Assembly (NCBI GenBank): GCA_017480785.1 | Contig: JAFURZ010000019.1 | Span: 1 to 64,000 of the forward strand | Source of the DNA: Bacteroidales bacterium | GTDB lineage: Bacteria > Bacteroidota > Bacteroidia > Bacteroidales > P3 | Length of the DNA: 64,000 nt | Direction: 5' to 3' | Part shown: one piece after another, positions 7,653-15,523 of the stretch | Layout: each line of letters begins with the position of its first letter | Numbering within the stretch: the stretch's first letter is position 1 | The notes under the pieces: generated by a model | Told to the model about the DNA's origin: nothing | Databases searched by the model: none | What the model saw: only the letters and a program-made list of their open reading frames with translations | Program-made: the position numbers and the translations under genes

Positions 7653-7982
7653 ATGAACAAATCACGGAAATATTCCACCGACGAAGAGTCGAACCCATTG
7701 ATGGCCAGCGAGCCAGAGACGGTATATGGTACGGTGTCGAGACCTACAAGAATGTCTATTCATCATGGCACAATGGATGAAATCGACATGGATGTGCCAG
7801 AATATCTTATGTCAGAAGAGGCATTCCAATACTTTCATCCCGAAGAGAAACTGGAATCACTGTCTGACATTGAGATACGTGTTGTACCTCTGAAAGAGAT
7901 GCTGAAACACGGAATGACATTGGAAGAATCTGAACGAAGAATAACCGAGAAAATTCGCAACTTCTACAGGAACAAGGAATGA
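7653..7982 (+). CDS. small acidic protein, antitoxin-like partner
   Basis: A 109-residue, charged, membrane-free protein of no family I recognise. It ends in a predicted helix (LKEMLKHGMTLEESERRITEKIRNFYRNKE). The last four bases, ATGA, are shared with the start of the next gene, the arrangement usual for antitoxin-toxin pairs. Its N-terminal third is low in order (TVYGTVSRPTRMSIHHG). The antitoxin assignment rests on position and on the RelE-like look of the partner, not on a recognised DNA-binding fold. Confidence 0.6.
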   Translation: MNKSRKYSTDEESNPLMASEPETVYGTVSRPTRMSIHHGTMDEIDMDVPEYLMSEEAFQYFHPEEKLESLSDIEIRVVPLKEMLKHGMTLEESERRITEKIRNFYRNKE

Positions 7983-8293
7983 AGGTCTTTCTTGACGACA
8001 GAGTACACTCCGCTATTGACAACTTCTACGATATAGCATTGACGAAGTATATCCATACATTGAGTTTGGAAACAGTAATCAATCGTAAAAGAAAGATATA
8101 TGCTGGACTTGAAATGCTAAGCAATCCCTATGCCAAGTTCCGCAGGGCAAGGCGTCGAAAAGACTGGCATGAAAAAGGGTATCTGGAATTTGTATGTGAA
8201 GGATTCATCTTCGCATATATGGTACACAAGGACGAAGACGGCGAACCCTATGTTTGGGTTTATAATGCCGTCCACAGTTCTCTTTACCGTTAG
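7979..8293 (+). CDS. RelE/ParE-like small protein, candidate toxin
   Basis: A 104-residue basic protein with a compact alpha-beta look: MKVFLDDRVHSAIDNFYDIAL at the start, a helix rich in Lys/Arg (INRKRKIYAGLEML), then strands in YLEFVCEGFIFAYMVHKDEDG and a terminal WVYNAVHSSLYR. This order (helices, then a hydrophobic beta-hairpin, then a terminal strand with a basic residue) is that of RelE/ParE toxins, and similar proteins occur in Bacteroidetes. The gene is translationally coupled to its upstream neighbour and sits between the methyltransferase and helicase genes of the island. If toxic, it could guard the restriction locus against loss. Activity is inferred. Confidence 0.58.
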   Translation: MKVFLDDRVHSAIDNFYDIALTKYIHTLSLETVINRKRKIYAGLEMLSNPYAKFRRARRRKDWHEKGYLEFVCEGFIFAYMVHKDEDGEPYVWVYNAVHSSLYR

Positions 8294-8361
8294 TTTTTTT
8301 TTCCTGATTATTTCTGCATAAGGGCGTTCGCTTCAAAAAGAAACGGACACAACGACATATT

Positions 8362-10962
8362 ATGCAGACAATAGAACAGATACTTCCAGACGTGCGGCGC
8401 ACGGTGCCGCAGATTTATATGTACAGCGACGAGTCGTTCCCCGGGTGGCTGAAGATCGGACAGACCACGCGGAGGGATGTGAACGTGCGCATCGACGAGC
8501 AGCACCCCATCACGGAGCCGCACAAGACCTACCGGCTGGAGTGGCACGCGCCGGCATTCTATGCCGACGGCAGCGGCGACACCTTCGGCGACGGCGACCT
8601 GCACGGTCTGCTGCGACGAATGGGCAAGGAGCTGATTGGCGAATGGTGCCGTTGCACGCTGCGCGAGGCGCAGGCGGCCTATCAGTCGGTGCGGCACCGT
8701 CAGCAGGCATCGCTGGAGCGCGACCTTGACTACCGTATGCGAGCCGAACAGGAGGAGGCGGTCAGCAAGGCGGCTGCCTATTTCGCACGGATGGACCGCG
8801 AAGAGCCCGACCGTCCCAGCCACTTCCTCTGGAACGCCAAGATGCGCTTCGGAAAGACCTTTGCTACTTATCAGTTGGCCAAACGTATGAGAGCAAAACG
8901 GGTGTTGGTGCTCACCTTCAAGCCCGCCGTCGAGGAGGCCTGGAGCAGCGACCTGCTGCGGCATCGTGACTTCGAGGGGTGGCAGTTCTTCAGCAGCAGA
9001 GCTGCTGATAATTATGAATTTAGAAAACTGAATTCTGAAACAGTTATTTCAAAATTCAACATTCAAAATTCAAGATTCCCTTTAGTGGTTTTTGGTTCTT
9101 TCCAAGACTATCTGGGCAAGAACGCCCTCGGCGGCATCAAGACCAAGAACGAGTGGGTGCACGCCATCGACTGGGACCTGATAGTGCTGGATGAGTACCA
9201 CTTCGGCGCGTGGAACAGTCGCGCCAAGACCCTGCTCGACCTCGGCGACGATGAGGCGAAGGCCAGTCTGAAAGAGGAAGAAGAGGTGCTGGCGGAGAGC
9301 GGCATCGACGTGGAGGGCGGCCGTATGTGGAACGACGAGGAGGTGCCCATTACCGGTAGGCATTTCCTCTACCTCAGCGGTACGCCATTCCGCGCGCTGG
9401 CGACGGGCGAGTTTATGGAGGACCAGATTTTCAACTGGACCTATCAAGACGAGCAGGCTGCGAAAATTGAAAATTCAAAATTGAAAATTGAAAATGGGGA
9501 TGCCACATCCCATAACCCATACGAGGAACTGCCGACGATGGTGATGATGACCTACCAGATGCCACAGGACCTCGGAGCGATGATCGAGCAGTGGGATATG
9601 GACGGCTTCGACCTCAATGAGTTTTTCCGTGCAGAACCCACCAAGGGCAAAAGCCCAGCCACCTTCATACATGAGAAGGCCGTGCAGAAATGGCTCGACA
9701 TCATTCGTGGCAAGGCGCCTATCTTCGGCGACAACTCGTCGCCACTCAACCGCCCAGTACCACTGCCCTTCGATGACAGACGCCTATTAGACTTGTGCAA
9801 CCATACAATGTGGTTCCTGCCCAATGTGGCCTCGTGCGACGCTATGGAGACGCTGCTGGCGCGTCCCGCCAACAACTTCTACCGCAACTATACTGTTGTA
9901 AACTGTAGCGGCAGCAAAGCGGGAATAGGTCTTGACGCCCTGGAGCCTGTACGCCGCGCCATGGGTGAGAACCCGTTGAAGACGAAGACCATCACCCTCA
10001 CCTGCGGCAAGCTAACCACGGGCGTGACGCTGAAGCCGCTGGGCGGCATACTGATGCTGCGCAACTGTTCGTCGCCCGAGACCTATTTCCAGACCGCCTT
10101 CCGCGTGCAGAGTCCCTGGACGGCGCCCAAGGACGACGACCCGACGCAGAAAGAGATTCTGAAACGCACCTGCTATGTCTTCGACTTCGCGCCCAACCGT
10201 GCCCTGCGCGAGGTGGTGACCTACGCCAACCAGCTCAGCGTCGATGCCAATCGCCGCATCACCGACAAGGTGGAGGAGTTCATCAACTTCCTGCCCATCC
10301 TGCAGTTCGACGGTAGCTCGATGAAGCGCGTGGACGCCACCGAGATACTCGACTTCGTGGACAACGGCACCAGCGGCACACTGTTGGCACGCCGTTGGAA
10401 CAGCGCCCAGCTTGTCAATGTGGATAACGCAACCTTGCAGCGTGTGCTCGACAACCCCGAAGCCCTGGCCACCATCATGAAGATTGAGGGTTTCCGCGCC
10501 CTGGGTGGAGACATCATTGAGAGCATCGTCAACCGTGCCGAGAAGATAAAGAAGTTGAAACGCGAGGCGGGCGACGGCAAAGACCCGAAAAAGAAAAAAG
10601 AGCTGACAGCCGAGGAGAAGGAATACCGCTCCAAGCGCCGCGAGGTGCAGGAGAAGCTGATGAAGTTCGCCACGCGGATACCGATATTCATGTACCTCAC
10701 CGACTACCGCGAGGAGAGCCTCGAGGACGTCATCCGCAAGCTGGAGCCTTCGCTATTCGAAAGAGTGACGGGGCTGACTATCGACGACTTCGACCTGCTG
10801 CTACGCGTGGGGGTCTTCAACCGCGCACAGATGAACGACGCCATACTGAAGTTCCGCCGCTACGAGGATGCCTCGCTGGCGTACACCGGCGTCAACCGGC
10901 ATGCAGCCGAGACGAGGATTGGATTGATGGACAGCAGCGTGCCGATAGAGGCGATGTTATGA
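8362..10962 (+). CDS. T5orf172/GIY-YIG-like domain fused to an SF2 helicase (restriction-type)
   Basis: Predicted ATP-driven DNA translocase and nuclease, the restriction partner of the upstream methyltransferases. Residues about 17-95 match the T5orf172 (GIY-YIG-like) pattern: IYMYSDES, GWLKIGQTTRRDVNVRI. Helicase motifs follow: Walker A MRFGKTFA (161-168), DEYH (277-280), SGTPFRAL (339-346) and a motif VI-like QTAFRVQS near 577. A Lys-rich coiled segment (KKKKELTAEEKEYRSKRR) lies near residues 740-760. Two in-frame 7-base arrays are inserted: 9010-9077 before motif II and 9463-9497 after motif III. The 866-residue length suits type III-like Res proteins. No separate nuclease domain of the PD-ExK type is visible, so cleavage would have to come from the N-terminal domain. 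Confidence 0.82.
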   Translation: MQTIEQILPDVRRTVPQIYMYSDESFPGWLKIGQTTRRDVNVRIDEQHPITEPHKTYRLEWHAPAFYADGSGDTFGDGDLHGLLRRMGKELIGEWCRCTLREAQAAYQSVRHRQQASLERDLDYRMRAEQEEAVSKAAAYFARMDREEPDRPSHFLWNAKMRFGKTFATYQLAKRMRAKRVLVLTFKPAVEEAWSSDLLRHRDFEGWQFFSSRAADNYEFRKLNSETVISKFNIQNSRFPLVVFGSFQDYLGKNALGGIKTKNEWVHAIDWDLIVLDEYHFGAWNSRAKTLLDLGDDEAKASLKEEEEVLAESGIDVEGGRMWNDEEVPITGRHFLYLSGTPFRALATGEFMEDQIFNWTYQDEQAAKIENSKLKIENGDATSHNPYEELPTMVMMTYQMPQDLGAMIEQWDMDGFDLNEFFRAEPTKGKSPATFIHEKAVQKWLDIIRGKAPIFGDNSSPLNRPVPLPFDDRRLLDLCNHTMWFLPNVASCDAMETLLARPANNFYRNYTVVNCSGSKAGIGLDALEPVRRAMGENPLKTKTITLTCGKLTTGVTLKPLGGILMLRNCSSPETYFQTAFRVQSPWTAPKDDDPTQKEILKRTCYVFDFAPNRALREVVTYANQLSVDANRRITDKVEEFINFLPILQFDGSSMKRVDATEILDFVDNGTSGTLLARRWNSAQLVNVDNATLQRVLDNPEALATIMKIEGFRALGGDIIESIVNRAEKIKKLKREAGDGKDPKKKKELTAEEKEYRSKRREVQEKLMKFATRIPIFMYLTDYREESLEDVIRKLEPSLFERVTGLTIDDFDLLLRVGVFNRAQMNDAILKFRRYEDASLAYTGVNRHAAETRIGLMDSSVPIEAML
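9010..9077. repeat. 7-base array in the helicase gene (degenerate)
   Basis: The right part reads ATTCAAC, ATTCAAA, ATTCAAG in register; the left part (ATTATGA, ATTTAGA, AAACTGA, ATTCTGA) keeps the 7-base step in the opposite orientation. It is an inverted pair like those in metK and GH20, but decayed. The frame stays open. Confidence 0.65.
9463..9497. repeat. 7-base array in the helicase gene
   Basis: Units AAAATTG, AAAATTC, AAAATTG, AAAATTG and AAAATGG follow each other without gaps. The same unit occurs in the 16S leader (81-115). It encodes the loop KIENSKLKIENG between helicase motifs. Confidence 0.82.
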
Positions 10963-10968
10963 GAGTGG

Positions 10969-12270
10969 TTACAATCCAAAGGCACCTTTGATTTTGTCGA
11001 CCATGTCGAGTTTTTCCCAGCCGAAGAACTGGACTTTCTTCTTGCGTTTGCGACCGGCGGCGTCGAAGACCGTCACATAGTCCTCGTAGGGGTCGCGACC
11101 CATGTGACCGTAGCTGGCAGTGGGGCGGAAGATGGGGTTCTTCAGGCCGAAGCGCTCGACGATGGCATAGGGACGCAGGTCGAAGAGGCGCTTCACCTTG
11201 GCGGCAATCTCGCCGTCGGTCATAGCCACATGTGCCGTACCGTAGGTATTGACATACAGGCCCACCGGCTCGGCCACGCCGATGGCATAGGCCACCTGCA
11301 CGAGACACTCGTCGCAGACGCCGGCAGCCACGAGGTTCTTGGCGATATGGCGCGTGGCGTAGGCCGCCGAGCGGTCGACCTTCGACGAGTCCTTGCCACT
11401 GAAGGCGCCGCCGCCATGGGCACCGCGACCGCCGTAGGTGTCGACGATAATCTTGCGTCCGGTGAGACCTGTGTCGCCATGGGGGCCGCCGATGACGAAC
11501 TTGCCCGTGGGATTTACATAAAGGTGAAAGGTGAAAGGTGAGAGGTGAAAGGTGGCTGACGCACCACTTTCCACTTTCCTCTTTCCACTTTCCACTCCAA
11601 AGAGGCACTGCGTCTCTTTGGGCAGGCGCTTGATGATGCGCGGCAGCAGTATCATCTCCACATCCTTGCGGATTTGCTCCTGCTCGACGTCGGGGTCGTG
11701 CTGGGTGCTGACGACGATGGTGTCGATGCGCTCGGGACGCCCCTCGTCGCTGTACTGCACCGTCACCTGGCTCTTGGCGTCGGGGCGCAGGTAGCGCATC
11801 TGACGGCCCTCACGGCGTATGCGGCTCAGCTCCTGCAGGATGATGTGGGCCAGGGTGATGGGCAGCGGCATCAGCTCGGCCGTCTCGCGGCAGGCGTAGC
11901 CGAACATCATGCCCTGGTCGCCGGCCCCCTGCTCTTTCTTTTCCTTGCGGCTGACGCCCTGGTTGATATCCTGGCTCTGCTCGTGGATGGCGCTGAGCAC
12001 ACCGCAACTCTCGGCCTCGAACTTATACTCGCCCTTGGTGTAGCCAATCTCACGGATGACGTCGCGCACGGTCTGCTGCACGTCGACCCATCCGCCACAG
12101 CTCACCTCGCCGCTGACCACGGCCAGGCCGGTGGTCACCAGCGTTTCGCAGGCCACATGGCTCTCGGGGTCATGCCGCAGGAACTCGTCCAGCAGGGCAT
12201 CGCTGATTTGGTCGGCCACCTTGTCGGGATGGCCCTCGCTCACGCTTTCACTTGTGAAGAAATAACTCAT
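10969..12270 (-). CDS. metK: S-adenosylmethionine synthetase with an in-frame repeat insertion
   Basis: Makes SAM from methionine and ATP in the cytoplasm; its product serves the methyltransferases and radical SAM enzyme in this window, among others. The N-terminus [16 protein letters not shown], the ATP-loop [13 protein letters not shown] and the [15 protein letters not shown] segment are diagnostic. A stretch of about 26 residues (225-250) between KETQCLFG and [11 protein letters not shown] is foreign and encoded by an inverted pair of 7-base arrays (11521-11598). Removing it leaves a normal-looking MetK of about 407 residues. Both flanks remain fully conserved and the frame is open, so the enzyme is probably active with an enlarged loop. 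MetK is normally essential, and no second copy is visible in this window. Confidence 0.96.
   Translation of the reverse strand: MSYFFTSESVSEGHPDKVADQISDALLDEFLRHDPESHVACETLVTTGLAVVSGEVSCGGWVDVQQTVRDVIREIGYTKGEYKFEAESCGVLSAIHEQSQDINQGVSRKEKKEQGAGDQGMMFGYACRETAELMPLPITLAHIILQELSRIRREGRQMRYLRPDAKSQVTVQYSDEGRPERIDTIVVSTQHDPDVEQEQIRKDVEMILLPRIIKRLPKETQCLFGVESGKRKVESGASATFHLSPFTFHLYVNPTGKFVIGGPHGDTGLTGRKIIVDTYGGRGAHGGGAFSGKDSSKVDRSAAYATRHIAKNLVAAGVCDECLVQVAYAIGVAEPVGLYVNTYGTAHVAMTDGEIAAKVKRLFDLRPYAIVERFGLKNPIFRPTASYGHMGRDPYEDYVTVFDAAGRKRKKKVQFFGWEKLDMVDKIKGAFGL
11521..11598. repeat. inverted pair of 7-base arrays inside metK
   Basis: Five AAGGTGA-type units (11521-11555) and four to five ACTTTCC-type units (11566-11598) surround a 10-base spacer. 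The two arms are roughly complementary, so the transcript could form a hairpin. The left unit differs from the right by two bases, so the arms are not a simple duplication. Confidence 0.9.
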
Positions 12271-12299
12271 AATCTATATCCTTTTTTCTCTATTGTCGC

Positions 12300-12403
12300 G
12301 TGCCTCCGGCACGCCAGTCGGGTGGGTGTGTCGCGTTTTCCCCACATTACGCTTCGCTCATGTGGGGTTATTCGCACCTTGCGCGGCAACGTGCCTCCGG
12401 CAC
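12300..12403. repeat. cluster of REP-like palindromes in the metK leader
   Basis: GTGCCTCCGGCAC occurs at 12300-12312 and again at 12391-12403, with a larger palindrome CCCCACAT...ATGTGGGG (12340-12367) between them. They lie in the metK 5' leader and differ in sequence from the REPs around the transposase gene at 50975. Confidence 0.75.
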
Positions 12404-12493
12404 TCTGTAGCAACGAAAACAATCAATGAATTAGTGCTTTAGCATTTTTTCAAGTGGTTGCAATCATTACAAATCTATCCACATTTGCGGATG

Positions 12494-12524
12494 CAAAGAT
12501 ACGCTTTTTTTTCGATACAGGAAA
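12494..12524 (-). promoter_or_regulatory. promoter candidate of metK
   Basis: Leftward TATCTTTG at 12501-12494 is a perfect -7 box. The base quartet 19 bases upstream reads TTTC, one mismatch from TTTG. The leader would be about 220 bases and contains the REP cluster. Confidence 0.6.
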
Positions 12525-12643
12525 AATAATCTTTCACCCCGGCCCTGCGGGTGGCGGATGGAGGGCTCCGAAATGTTAAAAAGGATGCCTCGGGGAGACT
12601 CGGGAGCAAATTGTTAAAAAGTCCTAATCAAGACCTTGTCATG

Positions 12644-12711
12644 TACTACTTAACGCCTACTAAACTAGGTGTTTAGTAGGCGTTGAGTAGGGGAAGAGTA
12701 GGAGATGAGTA
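12644..12711. repeat. 11-base periodic inverted array
   Basis: A stem pairs TACTACTTAACGCCTACTAAAC (12644-12665, quoted as arm) with the reverse complement at 12671-12690. The right side continues as 11-base units: GTTTAGTAGGC, GTTGAGTAGGG, GAAGAGTAGGA, GATGAGTAAGA. It shares the period, though not the sequence, of the elements at 617, 25597, 34483 and 48832. Confidence 0.8.
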
Positions 12712-12767
12712 AGACATGGTGGCTGGAAGGCCTCATTTTGAATGGGTTGGGAGGGGGTATTTTTCGG

Positions 12768-12808
12768 GCAAAAAGAGAAAACGGCAGTCTGTTTGGACTG
12801 CCGTTTAT
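12768..12808 (-). terminator. intrinsic terminator of the CoA-transferase gene
   Basis: CGGCAGTC (12782-12789) pairs with GACTGCCG (12796-12803). On the minus strand it is followed by TTTTCTCTTTTT, a good T-rich tail, about 50 bases after the stop codon. Confidence 0.8.
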
Positions 12809-12859
12809 GTTAATTTAACGGTTAGGATTCCGATGCCGGACGGAGGGTGCGGGGCGGCG

Positions 12860-14164
12860 TCAGCCGGCGTACTTGCACTGGAAGCGGCGCTCGTATTCCT
12901 CGATGAGCATGGGGCGGAAGTCGGGGTGCGCGATGCGTATCAGGTCTTCGGCACGGTGCTGGAGGGTGCGTCCCTTGAGGCGAGCGATGCCGTACTCGGT
13001 GACGAGGTAGTTCACGTCGTTGCGCGTGGTGCTGACGGCCGAGCCGGGGGTGAGGAAGGGTTTGATGCGCGAGATGGTGCCGCCGGCGGCGGTGGAGGGC
13101 ATGGCGATGATGCTCTTGCCCTCGCGGGCCATGGAGGCGCCGCGCACGAAGTCTATCTGGCCTCCGATGCCGCTGTACTGGCGCATGCCGATGGTCTCGC
13201 TGGCCACCTGCCCCATGAGGTCCACCTCGAGGCAGGAGTTGATGGATATCATGCGGTATTGCTGTGCGATGATGATGGGGTCGTTGGTGTAGTCGACGGG
13301 GTAGAGCTCGATGGTGTCGTTGCCGTCGACGAAGTCGTACAGTTCGCGCGTGCCCATGATGAAGGTGGCCACCACCTTGCCGCGGTGGAGGGTCTTGCGG
13401 CTGCCGTTGATGATGCCCTGCTTCATCAGTTCGGCCACGCCGTCGCTGAACATCTCGCTGTGGATGCCGAGGTCGTTCTTGTCGCCCAGCTCGGAGAGGA
13501 CGGCGTTGGGAATGGCGCCGATGCCGAGCTGGAGCGTGGCCCCGTCGGTGACCAGTGAGGCGCAGTGTCGGCCGATGGCCTGCTCCACCTCGCTCGGGGC
13601 GTCGCCGTGGAGTTCGGGCAGGGGGTAGGCGCAGGGGATGATATGGTCGATTTGCGAGACGTGAATCATGGTGTTGCCATAGGTGAAGGGCATGAGTTCG
13701 TTGGTCTCTATTATCACCGAGCGGGCGCGGCGGATGGCTGCCAGGGCATAGTCGCAGCTCACACCCAACGAGCAGTAGCCCTCCTCGTTGGGCGGCGTGG
13801 CCTGGAAGACGGCCACCTCGCAGGGAATCTCGTCGCCAATCATCTCGGGCACGTCGTGGAAGTAGGCGGGGAAGAAATCGCCGTTGAGGTGGTTCACGGC
13901 CTCGCGCGAGTTGCCGCTGAGGAAGTTGCTCACGTGGCGGAAGTGGCCGTAGCAGCGGGGATGCAGCAGGGGGTTGTCACCCAGGGTGGTCATGTGGAAA
14001 ATGAGTACGTCGTTGTAGTCCTCGCAGTGGTCGGCCATGGCCTGGGGCACCACCTTGGGCACCGCCGCCGCATGGCCGAGGACGACGCAGTCGCCGTCGT
14101 GAATGTCTTTGATTGCCTCTTCGGCTTTCGATACTTTTCTTTTATATTCTTCTTTCCAGTTCAT
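12860..14164 (-). CDS. acetyl-CoA hydrolase/CoA-transferase family enzyme (4-hydroxybutyrate or butyrate type)
   Basis: Predicted to move coenzyme A between acetyl-CoA and a short carboxylic acid such as butyrate or 4-hydroxybutyrate. The 434-residue length and the motifs HAAAVPKVVPQAM (N-terminal), GIGAIPNAVLSEL and GIHSEMFSDG fit the AbfT/Cat family. Glu237 in SEMFSDG is at the position of the catalytic glutamate that forms the enzyme-CoA thioester. SGIGGQIDFVRGA is the second CoA-binding signature. It is a single-gene transcription unit with its own promoter (14261-14292) and terminator (12768-12808). The acyl substrate cannot be told from sequence alone. Confidence 0.9.
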   Translation of the reverse strand: MNWKEEYKRKVSKAEEAIKDIHDGDCVVLGHAAAVPKVVPQAMADHCEDYNDVLIFHMTTLGDNPLLHPRCYGHFRHVSNFLSGNSREAVNHLNGDFFPAYFHDVPEMIGDEIPCEVAVFQATPPNEEGYCSLGVSCDYALAAIRRARSVIIETNELMPFTYGNTMIHVSQIDHIIPCAYPLPELHGDAPSEVEQAIGRHCASLVTDGATLQLGIGAIPNAVLSELGDKNDLGIHSEMFSDGVAELMKQGIINGSRKTLHRGKVVATFIMGTRELYDFVDGNDTIELYPVDYTNDPIIIAQQYRMISINSCLEVDLMGQVASETIGMRQYSGIGGQIDFVRGASMAREGKSIIAMPSTAAGGTISRIKPFLTPGSAVSTTRNDVNYLVTEYGIARLKGRTLQHRAEDLIRIAHPDFRPMLIEEYERRFQCKYAG

Positions 14165-14260
14165 AGTTAATAATTACGTTCGCCTTGTCGTTTGGCATAC
14201 TATACTCAAAGAACAATGCCTGTGTCATATACAGACACGCCGTTCCTTTGTTGACGGGTG

Positions 14261-14292
14261 CAAAGATACGAAAGAAAAACCAATCGGCCAAA
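14261..14292 (-). promoter_or_regulatory. promoter of the CoA-transferase gene
   Basis: Leftward TTTG at 14292-14289, 20 bases, then TATCTTTG at 14268-14261. The promoter abuts the 3' end of the radical SAM gene and gives a leader of about 90 bases. Confidence 0.75.
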
Positions 14293-15366
14293 TTATTTCT
14301 GGAGGCGGCGGTAGTGGCAGGTGAGCAGGTGGCCGTCGTCGTCGTAGAGGTGGAGTCCTGAACCTTCGCAGTAGCGCCACACCTTGCACGCGGCGCACTG
14401 GTCCTTGCGGGCCCAGCGGCGGTCGCGCATCATCTGGAAGCGGTTCTGCCACACGTCCCACAGGTCGTCGCCCTGGTAGATGTTGCCTTGGTCCATGTGG
14501 CTGCGGACGGAGGTGCATCCGCTGATGGCACCGTCGCATCGGATGCTGGCCACCTCGACACCGCTGCGGCAGAAGAAGAAGTGATCGCGCACGCGCTGCT
14601 CGTAGTCGCCCAGGAAGCCTTCGCACGAGAAGCTCACCCGAATGCGGCTCTCTTTCTCCCGTTCCTCCTTAATAAAGTCCAGTATGCCACGGTACTGCTC
14701 GTCGCTGAGCTGCAGGTCGGGGTCGCCGGCGGCACGCCCCATGGGGAAGATGCTGAACAGGCGCCAGGCCGGCACACCCAGCGACACCAGATACTCCATG
14801 AACTCCTTCAGGTGCGGATAGCTACGGGGATTGACGCAGGTGACCACATCCCACAGCAGGTCCTTCTGCTGCGTCAGCAGGCGGATGGCCTGTGTGGCCT
14901 TCTCGAACGACTGCGGGTGGCGGCGTATCCAGTTGTGCTGCTCCTCGGGGCCGTCAAGGCTTACCGTAATCGAGTGCATGCCGCTGCGCATCAGGCTCTC
15001 CAGCCTCTTCTCGTCGAGCAGGAAGCCGTTGGTGACCAGCCCCCACGGGTACTCGCGGCGGTAGAGCTCCAGGCCCACCTGCTCAAGGTCGTCGCGCAGC
15101 AGCGCCTCGCCGCCGGTGAAGATGATGAACACCTTGTGCGGGTCGACATGGGGGGTGAGCGAGTCGACGACCCGCAGGAAGTCCTCGGCGGGCATGTCCT
15201 TCACCGCAGGCTGCACCTTGCAGTCGCTCCCGCAGTGGCGGCACGACATGTTGCACCGCAGCGTGCACTCCCAGAAGAGGGTACGCAGCGGGTGCAGCTG
15301 CTCGTCGGTCTTACGCAGCGAGCGTTGCAGCTCAAGGCCTACACGTTGACGGAGGGAAAGCGGCAT
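14293..15366 (-). CDS. radical SAM/SPASM enzyme of the rSAM/lipoprotein system
   Basis: A cytoplasmic radical SAM enzyme with a 4Fe-4S cluster bound by Cys38, Cys42 and Cys45 (CNMSCRHC). Conserved IIFTGGEALLRDDL (the GGE motif) and a Cys-rich SPASM tail (QCAACKVWRYCEGSG, then LLTCHY) follow. SPASM enzymes commonly modify peptides. From memory, the NCBI family for this type is TIGR04133, found in Bacteroidetes beside a lipoprotein (TIGR04134). Both a full-size and a tiny lipoprotein gene lie directly upstream here. The ATG at 15366 is preferred over GTG at 15369 because it overlaps the stop of the tiny gene (TGATG), implying coupling. The chemistry on the substrate is unknown. Confidence 0.88.
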   Translation of the reverse strand: MPLSLRQRVGLELQRSLRKTDEQLHPLRTLFWECTLRCNMSCRHCGSDCKVQPAVKDMPAEDFLRVVDSLTPHVDPHKVFIIFTGGEALLRDDLEQVGLELYRREYPWGLVTNGFLLDEKRLESLMRSGMHSITVSLDGPEEQHNWIRRHPQSFEKATQAIRLLTQQKDLLWDVVTCVNPRSYPHLKEFMEYLVSLGVPAWRLFSIFPMGRAAGDPDLQLSDEQYRGILDFIKEEREKESRIRVSFSCEGFLGDYEQRVRDHFFFCRSGVEVASIRCDGAISGCTSVRSHMDQGNIYQGDDLWDVWQNRFQMMRDRRWARKDQCAACKVWRYCEGSGLHLYDDDGHLLTCHYRRLQK

Positions 15367-15512
15367 CACACTTTCGGCAATGTATCGTTATACTCGGAAG
15401 GAGGACAGCCATACATGAGTCTTGGCTCATCCTCACATGAAGTAGCCACTCCCATCATACCCAATAATGCAATAAGCAGCCAGTGCCTTGCCTTGAGGAA
15501 CCTTATCTTCAT
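15366..15512 (-). CDS. 48-residue lipoprotein, candidate substrate of the radical SAM enzyme
   Basis: An intact small gene lies in the gap between the radical SAM gene and its partner lipoprotein. The product starts MKIRFLKARHWLLIALLG and has a lipobox ending at Cys26 (VATSC). The 22-residue mature part contains RLMYGCPPSEY (31-41). The start is nearly identical in style to the upstream lipoprotein (MKIKYLKLKNWLL), and RLMYGxPxxxY is shared exactly with it. The gene begins 11 bases after that gene's stop and its TGA overlaps the radical SAM ATG. The length suggests a short outer- or inner-membrane-anchored peptide. A truncated paralogue is the alternative. Confidence 0.75.
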   Translation of the reverse strand: MKIRFLKARHWLLIALLGMMGVATSCEDEPRLMYGCPPSEYNDTLPKV

Positions 15513-15523
15513 AACATGCTATA

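Larger units (their letters stand above)
12271..12859. other. intergenic stretch between metK and the CoA-transferase gene
   Basis: No gene is supported. It holds three REP-like palindromes (12300-12403), the metK promoter candidate (12494-12524), an 11-base array (12644-12711) and a terminator for the CoA-transferase gene (12768-12808). The AAATGTTAA-like words seen near other 11-base arrays occur here around 12571 and 12610. Confidence 0.7.
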
